Shown here piece after piece: positions 7,267 through 14,839 of a stretch of 24,039 bases of DNA. Below the pieces are notes generated by a model that was not told where the DNA came from, ran no database searches, and saw only the letters and a list, made by a program, of their open reading frames with translations. Numbering within the stretch: position 1 is the stretch's first letter; each line of letters starts with the position of its first letter. Source of the DNA: JACZST01 sp036985755. Its GTDB lineage: Bacteria > Actinomycetota > Acidimicrobiia > Spongiisociales > UBA5794. The translations under genes were made by a program, and so were the position numbers. The stretch spans positions 1-24,039 of the forward strand of contig BTQG01000030.1 of NCBI GenBank assembly GCA_036985755.1, written 5' to 3'.

Positions 7267-8241
7267 TCACAGGCTGTCCTTCAACAGTATCTTCAGCCGC
7301 TCCACGACTCTGAACAGGTCGTCCACGATCACGCCGATCGACTCGTAGGAAGTGTACGGGGAATCGGCGGGCAACAGCATCGTCGAGATCGAGGCATATT
7401 CCTTGGCATACTGAACTATCTCGGCCTGCTGCGGGGTCACCTGCAGCACGATGATCTGAGCCCCCTGCGGGGTGAGCCCGGTGGGGATCCTGGCCGCCAG
7501 CGTATCGGCGCCAACGGCGATCACTTCGACGTTCTGCAGGAACGTCTGGGTGAATTCCACCGAGCCTCCGAGCAGCGTTGCGATGTCCTGCCCGTCTTGT
7601 TCTCCGTCGATGGCGGTGGTGGTGCCACCCGTACCCACCAGGAACCCGCCGAGGAGCAGCTCGCGAAGCTCCGGATCCGAGAGAACCTCGATGGAGAATG
7701 TCGCTATGCTCGTCGAACCGACCAGGTTGATATGGTCGCCGGGGCGGATGAAGCCGCCCACTGCCGATACCTCGTCGGGGCGGAAGGCGATAGCGACCTT
7801 GCCCTGCTCCAGTGACTCCGACAGGCTGATGGCCGCAATCTCAGCGGGGGAAACCCATTGGTCCGAGGTAATGACCTGCTTTGCTGCGATCGGACCTGCG
7901 GCGACCTTCCCCTCGAGAATAGCGTTGAGGTCGCGCTGGTTCTCGACACAGTCGACCTGGTTGGGGTCGCCACCCTCGTTGGCCGGTGAGGGGCCGAGAC
8001 ACAGCACGGTCGAGTCTTCGAACACGACGGATTCACGAAGGGCGAACCCCTCTTCGATGAGGCCCTTGGCTTCGCTGCCGGGCGTACCAGCGGCGATCGT
8101 TTCTGTGGTTCGATACACGCGAACCTCCGCGATATCGGCGCGAATATCACTTTCGACGGAGCTGAGATACCGCCAAATCGCAAAGCCGGAAACGACGGCA
8201 AGGAGTAGTGCGATGACGAGGACGATTGTTCTGCGACCCAT
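7267..8241 (-). CDS. cpaB: CpaB/RcpC, SAF-domain pilus assembly protein
   Basis: 324 residues with a single N-terminal membrane anchor (5-24) and an extracytoplasmic remainder. The SAF-like region covers TETIAAGTPG and the later LEGKVAAGPIAAKQVI, followed by a RcpC/CpaB domain containing KVAIAFRPDEVSAVGGFIRPGDHINLVG. Proteins of this family link the inner machine to the secretin in Gram-negatives. In secretin-free actinobacteria the partner is unknown, perhaps cell wall. The ATG at 8241 is preceded by GGGAGGG about 9 bases away. It is the first gene of the Tad machine operon. Confidence 0.92.
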   Translation of the reverse strand: MGRRTIVLVIALLLAVVSGFAIWRYLSSVESDIRADIAEVRVYRTTETIAAGTPGSEAKGLIEEGFALRESVVFEDSTVLCLGPSPANEGGDPNQVDCVENQRDLNAILEGKVAAGPIAAKQVITSDQWVSPAEIAAISLSESLEQGKVAIAFRPDEVSAVGGFIRPGDHINLVGSTSIATFSIEVLSDPELRELLLGGFLVGTGGTTTAIDGEQDGQDIATLLGGSVEFTQTFLQNVEVIAVGADTLAARIPTGLTPQGAQIIVLQVTPQQAEIVQYAKEYASISTMLLPADSPYTSYESIGVIVDDLFRVVERLKILLKDSL

Positions 8242-8358
8242 GGTTAGCTGGCCCTCCCGACGAGCGACGTCTGGTCTACCCGAGGAATCATCGAGTCGTC
8301 CCCGTCTGCACCAGACCAGCCTCGCAGAGGCATGACTAGTGCGTCAAGGATTCGTGGG
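8242..8358 (-). promoter_or_regulatory. Upstream region of Tad machine operon with CTAGTCA motif
   Basis: This 117-base gap separates the rpsA stop from the cpaB start. On the - strand it contains TTGACGCACTAGTCATG: a -35-like TTGACG followed within 3 bases by the CTAGTCA motif (8333-8339). No good -10 lies 16-18 bases downstream of TTGACG. An imperfect inverted repeat CTGGTCT/AGACCAG (8271-8277 with 8313-8319) is also present, but has no U-tract. It probably holds the operon promoter, but I cannot place it precisely. Confidence 0.35.
8333..8339 (-). promoter_or_regulatory. CTAGTCA motif upstream of cpaB
   Basis: TGACTAG on the + strand, hence CTAGTCA in the direction of the Tad machine operon, 92 bases before the cpaB start. 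It lies at nearly the same distance from a start codon as the copy before flp (91 bases). Confidence 0.4.
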
Positions 8359-9984
8359 CTAGCTGCGGCCGATCCCTCGCTCTTTGAGTTCCTGCAGGAT
8401 GGCCTCGAGTGAGGCATCCGCATTGAACGATGGCTCTGGTTCTGCCTCGTCCTCACGCTGGAACTCCCTTGCTTTGGGTTTGGTCGGCTTGCGTTCGCTC
8501 CACGACGAGCGATCCTCCCATTCGGGAAGAGCCTGTTTGATCGACAGGCTCACCCGTCGTCTGTCGGCATCGATCTCCGTTACCTTTACCCGAACTTCCT
8601 GCCCGAGCGAGAGCTCGAGTTCCGGGCTTTCCACATGGTGCATAGCGATCTCCGACACATGGACTAGTCCCTCGACGCCTTCGCCCACCGATACGAAGGC
8701 ACCGAAGGGAACGGTCTTGGTTGTGACCCCATCCAGGATGGTGCCAACCTCGGTGCCTTCGATGAACTGCTCCCATGGATCGCCGGTGGTTTGACGGATC
8801 GACAGGGAGATCCGCTCCCGGTCATAATCCACCTCGAGCACCTTCACCTGCACCTTGTCGCCGACGTTGACGACCTCGCCGGGATGGTTGACGTGTTGCC
8901 ACGAAAGCTCAGATACGTGGACCAGGCCGTCCATGCCACCCAGATCGACGAACGCACCGAAGTTGACTACCGACGACACGGTCCCATCTCGCACGTCACC
9001 GGGCTTGAGGTCCGCAAGGAACTCGTGACGCTGCTCGGCCTGCTCCTCTTCGAGGTAGGCGCGGCGCGACAGCACGACATTGTTGCGGTTGCGATCGAGC
9101 TCGATCACCTTGGCCTCGATCGGCTCACCCACGAAGGGCTGCAGATCACGCACCCTCCTCAGATCGACGAGGGACGCAGGGAGGAAGCCGCGAAGCCCGA
9201 TGTCGACGATGAGACCTCCCTTGACCACCTCGATGACCGGGCCGGTGACGGTGCCACCTTCGTTCATGATGCGTTCGATACGCCCCCAGGCTCGCTCGTA
9301 CTGGGCGCGCTTCTTGGAGAGGACAAGACGACCGGCGTCGTCCTCTTTCTGGAGAACGAGCGCCTCGATGTCTTCGCCGACCGACACGATATCGCCGGGC
9401 TTGGCCGCGTTTCGTATCGACAACTCCCGCAGCGGAATCACGCCCTCGGACTTGTACCCGATGTCGACAAGCACCTCGTCCTGGTCGATGCGAACGACGG
9501 TGCCTGCGACGATGTCGCCCTCGTTGAACTCGAAGACGGTCTGTTCGATCGCCTTGGCGAAATCTTCCGCCGACAGGTCGTCGGGGATGTCCCCGATCGC
9601 CTTTGGCGCGGTGATGGCGGCGCGCTCGCCGCGAGGAATCTTGGGGGCCGTATCTTCGGCCGGCTCGGCGGGCACGTCCGTTTCGGCTTCCGTACCGCTT
9701 TCATCCGCCGCGGCCGCTCCGCTCGGTGTCGGCATCTCGGCGCTGCTATCGGCTGTGGCATCCGCTTCCGTCTCCGTCGCCATGCCGGGTCCGCCTTCAC
9801 CGAGACCGGTGTTGATCTCCTGGTCCGGTGTCCTCTGTTCGGGTGCGGTCTCGTCCGTGGTTTCGGCCTGAGCCTGCTCGGTCGATGCCGCGGGCGGCGT
9901 GGTGGTGTCTTCTGCTGCCTCAGGCGAAGCCTCGGCAGACTCCTCGCCGTCGGCGGCGAGGTCGGTCTCGTTGAACGTGGTCAT
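8359..9984 (-). CDS. rpsA: 30S ribosomal protein S1
   Basis: 541 residues from the ATG at 9984 (MTTFNETDLAAD), with AGGAG 13 bases upstream; an ATG 20 codons earlier is possible but unlikely. Four S1 RNA-binding domains lie at about 155-225, 240-310, 325-397 and 412-482. The first reads GDIVAGTVVRIDQDEVLVDIG and the third GDVRDGTVSSVVNFGAFVDLG. The tail ELKERGIGRS is typical of actinobacterial S1. S1 helps mRNA bind the small subunit. Unusual: about 118 residues of acidic, Ala/Glu/Thr/Pro-rich low-complexity sequence precede the normal start of the family (DDLSAEDFAKAIEQT). It lies downstream of polA, as in mycobacteria. Confidence 0.96.
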   Translation of the reverse strand: MTTFNETDLAADGEESAEASPEAAEDTTTPPAASTEQAQAETTDETAPEQRTPDQEINTGLGEGGPGMATETEADATADSSAEMPTPSGAAAADESGTEAETDVPAEPAEDTAPKIPRGERAAITAPKAIGDIPDDLSAEDFAKAIEQTVFEFNEGDIVAGTVVRIDQDEVLVDIGYKSEGVIPLRELSIRNAAKPGDIVSVGEDIEALVLQKEDDAGRLVLSKKRAQYERAWGRIERIMNEGGTVTGPVIEVVKGGLIVDIGLRGFLPASLVDLRRVRDLQPFVGEPIEAKVIELDRNRNNVVLSRRAYLEEEQAEQRHEFLADLKPGDVRDGTVSSVVNFGAFVDLGGMDGLVHVSELSWQHVNHPGEVVNVGDKVQVKVLEVDYDRERISLSIRQTTGDPWEQFIEGTEVGTILDGVTTKTVPFGAFVSVGEGVEGLVHVSEIAMHHVESPELELSLGQEVRVKVTEIDADRRRVSLSIKQALPEWEDRSSWSERKPTKPKAREFQREDEAEPEPSFNADASLEAILQELKERGIGRS

Positions 9985-10092
9985 GGAAAGGAATTGGCTC
10001 CTGTGTACTGGGATTCCCCGACGGGCGCGAGAAGCAGGTCCCATCGAGCGTAGGGATGGTACAGCGCGGGCTGCTCAACAGGCAACACGGAA

Positions 10093-10170
10093 GAAGTCGC
10101 AAGTCGCAAGTCACGAGCAAGAAACGGAAGTCTTGCCTCTTGCGACTTGCGACTTGCCTCTTGCGACTCT
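10093..10170. repeat. Heptamer-word inverted repeat between polA and rpsA
   Basis: The left arm (10093-10122) has GTCGCAA GTCGCAA GTCACGA GCAAGA. The right arm (10131-10169) has the reverse-complement words TCTTGCC TCTTGCG ACTTGCG ACTTGCC TCTTGCG. The arms can pair over 20 or more bases with a small bulge, immediately after the polA stop. This may act as a polA terminator or processing hairpin, but the heptameric word structure is unexplained. Confidence 0.6.
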
Positions 10171-12774
10171 CTACTGCTTGGCGTCTGCCAGCGTCTTTCC
10201 GCTGCCGACATCCACCTTCAGCGGAACGGTGAGATCGACGATGCGTTCCATCACGTCACGGGTGAGAATCGCAACCTCCTCCACCTCGTCTTCCGGAACC
10301 TCGATGACGAGCTCGTCATGGATCTGGAGCAACATCTCTGCGGATCGGCCGGCCAGCTCTCCGTCGAGGTCGATCATGGCCTTCTTGATGATGTCGGCTG
10401 CAGAGCCCTGGATCGGGGCATTCAGGGCCATTCGCTCACCAGCCTGCCTGTCCCTGAAACGCGGGCTCGCCAGCTCGGGCAGGTAGCGGCGACGGCCGAG
10501 CAGGGTCGTGGTATACCCCTCGACTGTTGCCTGCTCTACCACGCCGTGCAGATAGGCCTGGACCTCCGGAAATTGGGCGAAGTAGGCGTCGATGTGGGCC
10601 TGGGCCTCTTCTCTGTCGATATCGAGTCGCTGCGCCAAGCCGTACGCCTCCATGCCGTACAGCAGTCCGAAGTTGATCATCTTCGCCTTCCGCCGCTGGT
10701 CTGGAGTCACCGCGTCGAGGTCGATCCGGTTGATCCTGGCCGCGGTGGCAGCGTGCACGTCGATATCCCGATGGAAGGCGTCCATCAAACCGGGGTCTGA
10801 GGACAGATGGGCCAGGATCCGCAGCTCGATCTGTGAGTAATCGGCAACGAGCAACAGGTTGCCCTCGTCGGCAGTGAAGGCGCGACGGATCGCTCTGCCC
10901 TCCTCGGTGCGGACGGGGATGTTCTGGAGGTTTGGCTGTTCCTGTGACAGTCTGCCGGTCGCAGCCGCCATCTGGTTGAAGCGGCCCCTGATCCGTCCAT
11001 CGTCATCGACGAGGCGCGTCAGCGCATCGACATACGTTGAGCGCAACTTCTCCAGCTCGCGATAGGTCAAGAGGTCGTCGACGATCGGATGTTCGTCGCG
11101 CAGCTTCTCCAGCACCGAGGCGTCGGTGGAAGCAGCGCCCTTCGGCGTCTTCTTGATGACCGGCAGCCCGAGTTGATCGAACAGCACTTCCCTGAGTTGC
11201 AGGGTCGAGTTGATGTTGAACGGTGCACCGGCCTCACCGTGGATCCTCTGTTCGAGGTCCGCTAATCGTTCCCTGAGGTCCGTGCCGAACCGATCGAGGA
11301 AGTCGCTATCGATTCCGACTCCGGCAATCTCCATCCTGGCCAGGATGGGCACCAGCGGCAGCTCGATTTCTTCATAGAGGGCGGTTCCCCCCCGCGCCTC
11401 GAGCTGGCGAGACATCGGGCCCACGAGCATCTCGGTGGCGACGGCGCGCCTCGCCGCCCCTGCCAGATCCGGGCCCTGGGGGCCTTCGAAGTCGAAAGCA
11501 CCCTGGGGGCGTTCGTGCTCGCCTTCTCCGTCGTCGAGGACGATACCGAGCTCTCTCCCGGCAAGGGCGGGCAGATCTGGGGCGCGCTGGGCGGGGTTGA
11601 CCACGTAGGCCGCAAGGGCGGTGTCGAAGACGACCGATGGCGGCTCGATACCCATCTCGGTGAGGGCGCGGACAAGGGCCTTGACGTCGTGCCCCACCAA
11701 CCCTGGAGCATCCGACACCAGGGAGTCGAGATCCTCGGACCGCACAAAGGTGGCGGGGTCGCCGGCGACGACGACACCGGCGAGCACCTCCTCCTCCCAC
11801 ACCGGCGCGACGGTCAATGCCCCACCGCTTCCCAGTCTCATCAACCGTTCTGGATCAGACACGGTGACCACATCGACCTCGAGCACTTCGACGGCTGCGC
11901 CCTCCAGGCCACCGAGCTCGGCGAGGCGGTCCCACAGGCTGCGAAAAGCCAGGTCCTCGAACACGGGCCGGATGAGTTCCTCCTTGAACTCGTCGAGGGA
12001 GAACTCGTCGAGATCGAATTCGATGGGCACATCACGCACCAGGGTCATCAGGTCGCGGTTGAGGGTGATCTGATCCACCGACGCCACCACGTTGTCCCGC
12101 AACTTCGGCGAGAAATCAGGGGCGGCGGCAATGACGCCCGCCACATCGCCGTGTGCGTTGATCAGCTTCGCTGCGGTCTTCTCCCCCACCCCAGGGACTC
12201 CGGGGAGGTTGTCCGAGGTGTCGCCGCGAAGGGCGGCGTAGTCGACGTATTGCTCGGGGGTGATGCCGTATCGTTCCTGGATCCATCCGGCATCGGCCAT
12301 GATCGTATCGGTGATGCCGCGTCGCGTGTACATCACGGCGACGCCGGGCTCGATCAGCTGGAATGCGTCCCGATCCCCGGTCACGACGATGACGTCCCAT
12401 CCCTTCTCCCTGGCGCGGTCGGCGACGGTAGCGAGCACGTCGTCTGCCTCGTAGCCGCCGATGCGCAGCTGGCTGATCTGCATGGCGGTGAGCACTTCGT
12501 CGATCAGCGGGAGTTGACCGGTGAACAGGTCGGGGGCCCGGTCCCGCTGCGCCTTGTACTCCGGGTAGGCCTCGGAACGGAACGTCGGTCCGCGGACATC
12601 CCAGGCTACGGCGATGGCGTCCGGGGACTCGTCGCCGAGCAGCTTGATCAGCATGGAGGTGAACCCGTAGACGGCGTTGGTCACCTGACCCGACGGGGTT
12701 GCCAGATCGCTGGGGAGGGCGTAGAAAGCCCGGTACGCAAGGCTGTGCCCATCGAGTAACGCAAGCTTTGGCAT
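10171..12774 (-). CDS. polA: DNA polymerase I
   Basis: 867 residues from the ATG at 12774 (MPKLALLDGHSLAYRAFYAL); the open frame continues 239 codons upstream, but that is overlap with the next gene. Residues 1-290 are the 5'-3' exonuclease with its Asp-rich motifs (GGYEADDVLATVA, VVTGDRDAFQL, LRGDTSDNLPGVPGVGEKTA). The central 3'-5' exonuclease domain lacks the DxE and later Asp residues, so proofreading is probably absent, as in other actinobacterial Pol I. The polymerase domain has motif A VADYSQIELRILAHLS, motif B RRKAKMINFGLLYG with the conserved Phe, and motif C LQIHDELVIE. It repairs DNA and processes Okazaki fragments. No good Shine-Dalgarno is seen. Confidence 0.97.
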   Translation of the reverse strand: MPKLALLDGHSLAYRAFYALPSDLATPSGQVTNAVYGFTSMLIKLLGDESPDAIAVAWDVRGPTFRSEAYPEYKAQRDRAPDLFTGQLPLIDEVLTAMQISQLRIGGYEADDVLATVADRAREKGWDVIVVTGDRDAFQLIEPGVAVMYTRRGITDTIMADAGWIQERYGITPEQYVDYAALRGDTSDNLPGVPGVGEKTAAKLINAHGDVAGVIAAAPDFSPKLRDNVVASVDQITLNRDLMTLVRDVPIEFDLDEFSLDEFKEELIRPVFEDLAFRSLWDRLAELGGLEGAAVEVLEVDVVTVSDPERLMRLGSGGALTVAPVWEEEVLAGVVVAGDPATFVRSEDLDSLVSDAPGLVGHDVKALVRALTEMGIEPPSVVFDTALAAYVVNPAQRAPDLPALAGRELGIVLDDGEGEHERPQGAFDFEGPQGPDLAGAARRAVATEMLVGPMSRQLEARGGTALYEEIELPLVPILARMEIAGVGIDSDFLDRFGTDLRERLADLEQRIHGEAGAPFNINSTLQLREVLFDQLGLPVIKKTPKGAASTDASVLEKLRDEHPIVDDLLTYRELEKLRSTYVDALTRLVDDDGRIRGRFNQMAAATGRLSQEQPNLQNIPVRTEEGRAIRRAFTADEGNLLLVADYSQIELRILAHLSSDPGLMDAFHRDIDVHAATAARINRIDLDAVTPDQRRKAKMINFGLLYGMEAYGLAQRLDIDREEAQAHIDAYFAQFPEVQAYLHGVVEQATVEGYTTTLLGRRRYLPELASPRFRDRQAGERMALNAPIQGSAADIIKKAMIDLDGELAGRSAEMLLQIHDELVIEVPEDEVEEVAILTRDVMERIVDLTVPLKVDVGSGKTLADAKQ

Positions 12775-12800
12775 TGCGGCCCAGAGTACCCGTGGCGGAC

Positions 12801-12872
12801 GGTCGCAAGTCGCAAGACGCAAGACACAAGAAGGAGGCTCTGCGCGAGACTTGGGACTTGCGACCTGCGACT
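12801..12872. repeat. Heptamer-word inverted repeat upstream of polA
   Basis: The left arm (12801-12833) has GTCGCAA GTCGCAA GACGCAA GACACAA GAAG. The right arm (12846-12872) has GAGACTTGGGACTTGCGACCTGCGACTC. It is the same word family as at 10093-10170, on the other side of polA, again with the two arms in opposite orientation. Confidence 0.55.
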
Positions 12873-12874
12873 CC

Positions 12875-12891
12875 GCTCGGCGAAGCCGAGC
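12875..12891 (-). terminator. GC hairpin after TadG-like gene
   Basis: Perfect 7-base stem GCTCGGC-GAA-GCCGAGC, 5 bases past the stop of the gene at 12897. There is no U-tract, so it could be a terminator or an mRNA 3'-end stabiliser. Confidence 0.45.
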
Positions 12892-12896
12892 GACTG

Positions 12897-14555
12897 CTAC
12901 TGCACCAGCCGGATCGGATTGCCTTCGATGTAAGCGGCCCAGGTGGTCGAGTCGTGTACCGACCCTGTGGGGTATCGGTACTCGATGCGGTACCAACACG
13001 TGTCGGCCTCGCAGGTGTAGTCGGCGGGAATGGGGAGGACCATGGTGACCAGCTCGCCGTTGAAGACCTTCCCTCCGGTGGTGATGATGCACGCCCCTGA
13101 CCCAGAATCCCCGTTGCTCGCCGACCACGAACAGTTCGGGATGTTGCCGAAGCCGTCGAACACCCGGACGTTGTCCGAGTTGTTGCCGCCGGTGATATCG
13201 CCTGGATCCCACAGCTCGATGACGAGGTTCTGGCCGGCGTGTTTCTCCTCTACCTTGGCCAGGTAGAACTCGGAGACGCCACCCGCTACCACGTTGGCGT
13301 AGATCCCGATGTCGCCGAGTCCATAGATGAGGGGCGCCGGGCCGCTGGTGCTGGTGCGGAGCGAGTACTTGTTGCGGCCTTTCTGCGAGCTGCTGTGCTC
13401 GATCATGACCCGCAGCGGGTAGATTCCCGGCCCGCGATCGAAGTTGCCGGCGCAGAACTGCTGGTCCGCCGACGTCGCCATGCTGTCCCACATCGTGGCC
13501 AGGACGGCGGGATCGGCCTCATCGAAGCTCTGCCAGCTCGGGTCCCAGCCCGGGAAGTCTTGGGTTCTGCTGTCTCTCGATTCATATCGGACGGTGCACA
13601 GCAGCTCGTTGCCGTCTGTGGTGTCCAGGGGCGTGGGATCGGGGCCGTACAACATGAACCAGGTCACGATGTTGTCGTAGCTGCTCATCGTGCTGTCCCC
13701 GGCGAACTCGAGCGAGCCGCCACCGTCGTAATACGGACCGTCGAAGATCTCGATGGCGAGCGCCGATGCCCCCTCGGCTACTTCGATGCCGTAGAGGTAT
13801 CCGCCTTCAGCGTCGACCGTGCCCCAATTCGAGGACGGCCGCTGTTCGGGGTTCGGGGTGCAACTGGTGCCGCTGCCGCCACCGTCGCACAGCGCAGAGT
13901 AGCGGTCACCGTCGCGCTTGGGGGTATAGGTGCCGTGGATGCTCCCCCAAAAACCGTTGTCGATACCGAGGGCGGGATCATTGCCGAAGTAGGACTCCGG
14001 ACTGCCCAGAGCCAGCGGCAACACGTACCGGGCAACTGCGGTGCGCGTGATCTTCACCGAATTGATCCCAAACACCGTCATGAAGAAGGTGGGAACCTCG
14101 TGGGTGATGGACGCTCTGAGCTCGGAGTCGTTGTCGACGGCGGTCGGATCCGATGCGTAATCGATGATCTCAACGATGTCGGGCCCACCGAGCGTTTCAT
14201 CGAGGTAGCCGTTGATGGCGGCAATCGTCAGCCCCTCCTGAGTCGCCTTCTCCGTACCCTCAAACGTATACACCACCCCGGCCAGGGCAGCGGAGTCGGC
14301 GCCGTGCTGGATCTCCAGGCTGTTCCAGTACACCCAGCCGACGTCGACGGCAAGACCGGCGGCCCCAAGGAGCACGACGAGCACGAGGGCCATCAGGGGA
14401 AGAATGGCGCCCTGCTCGCTGGTCAGTGCATCCCTGAGCCGCCGAAGACCAGTCGGGCGACTACCCACTGCGCGGTGCGCATCCTGAATTGATCCGGCTG
14501 GGCCGTGCACAGCCTGGGTGCTGGTCGGGCGGCGGCCCGACTGGGTGGTTCGCAT
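12897..14555 (-). CDS. TadG-like surface protein, paralogue A
   Basis: 552 residues. A 47-residue basic N-terminus (MRTTQSGRRPTSTQ) precedes a TadG-type anchor (EQGAILPLMALVLVV, about 48-72) and the conserved DVGWVYWNSLEIQHGADSAALAG. The other 450 residues are outside the cell and form an ectodomain shared with paralogues D, E and F: VLPLALGSPES, GGYLYGIEV, FMLYGPDPTP, NELLCTVRYES, FDRGPGIYPLRVM, YLAKVEEKHAGQNL, a two-Cys motif CEADTCWYRIEY and the terminal TTWAAYIEGNPIRLVQ. No von Willebrand domain is visible, unlike classical TadG. Closest to paralogue F. ATG at 14555 with AGGGA 7 bases upstream; it has its own strong promoter at 14612-14640. The ectodomain function is unknown; adhesion is an inference. 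Confidence 0.88.
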   Translation of the reverse strand: MRTTQSGRRPTSTQAVHGPAGSIQDAHRAVGSRPTGLRRLRDALTSEQGAILPLMALVLVVLLGAAGLAVDVGWVYWNSLEIQHGADSAALAGVVYTFEGTEKATQEGLTIAAINGYLDETLGGPDIVEIIDYASDPTAVDNDSELRASITHEVPTFFMTVFGINSVKITRTAVARYVLPLALGSPESYFGNDPALGIDNGFWGSIHGTYTPKRDGDRYSALCDGGGSGTSCTPNPEQRPSSNWGTVDAEGGYLYGIEVAEGASALAIEIFDGPYYDGGGSLEFAGDSTMSSYDNIVTWFMLYGPDPTPLDTTDGNELLCTVRYESRDSRTQDFPGWDPSWQSFDEADPAVLATMWDSMATSADQQFCAGNFDRGPGIYPLRVMIEHSSSQKGRNKYSLRTSTSGPAPLIYGLGDIGIYANVVAGGVSEFYLAKVEEKHAGQNLVIELWDPGDITGGNNSDNVRVFDGFGNIPNCSWSASNGDSGSGACIITTGGKVFNGELVTMVLPIPADYTCEADTCWYRIEYRYPTGSVHDSTTWAAYIEGNPIRLVQ

Positions 14556-14611
14556 CGGCGGTCCCTGTGTTGTCGATCGATGCCAACCACCTGAGCCCCA
14601 CGCCCACCATT

Positions 14612-14640
14612 AGTATACGCCGACTACTCTCCGTGGTCAA
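14612..14640 (-). promoter_or_regulatory. Sigma-70-type promoter of paralogue A
   Basis: TTGACC (14640-14635), 17-base spacer, TATACT (14617-14612) on the - strand. Both boxes are near consensus with ideal spacing. The predicted transcript begins near 14605 and has about 50 leader bases. The spacer element ACG-AGAGTAGT is shared with the promoter at 17321-17349. Confidence 0.8.
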
Positions 14641-14665
14641 CTAGTGCCTTTGTCCATTCTGCGCA

Positions 14666-14745
14666 TAGTCACCGCCAGTCGAGCGCCCCGATCCCTCACC
14701 GATTCCGTTACCTGGAAAGAGTTTCAAGCGGCAGCTAGGTGACTA
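14666..14745. promoter_or_regulatory. Operator pair TAGTCACC...GGTGACTA
   Basis: TAGTCACC (14666-14673) and its inverted copy GGTGACTA (14738-14745) lie with starts 72 bases apart, upstream of the -35 box. The pair upstream of the tadE promoter near 17.4 kb has exactly the same spacing. They are probably binding sites for a regulator that may loop or bind as two dimers. Confidence 0.6.
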
Positions 14746-14839
14746 GTCAGGACCGACGCAACAGCGGTAAAACCTGAGAAGTCGGTAAGGAGACAACGTC
14801 TTCTGCCCGAGCCGTCTCCGATAGCGCTGGCCGGGGGCA

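Larger units (their letters stand above)
14556..14839 (-). promoter_or_regulatory. Regulatory region upstream of paralogue A
   Basis: No gene is visible. On the - strand it carries, in order, a weak GGAGAC/GTCTCC inverted repeat (14789-14819) after the upstream gene's stop, the operator pair (14666-14745), the promoter (14612-14640) and a leader with the 18-mer GGTGGGCGTGGGGCTCAG (14593-14610), which is also found before the TadE at 16672. Confidence 0.6.

Noticed and set aside
8271..8319. Terminator after rpsA
   Set aside because: CTGGTCT/AGACCAG pair over a 35-base loop with no U-tract; too weak to call as a separate terminator.
10093..10170. CRISPR array
   Set aside because: The words are 7 bases long, degenerate and adjacent, with no spacers of 30-40 bases and no cas genes nearby.
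12775..13491. A 239-residue N-terminal extension of DNA polymerase I
   Set aside because: The open frame continues, but the extension is antisense-register sequence of the TadG-like gene A and crosses the word repeat. MPKLALLDGHSLAYRAF at 12774 is the standard Pol I start.
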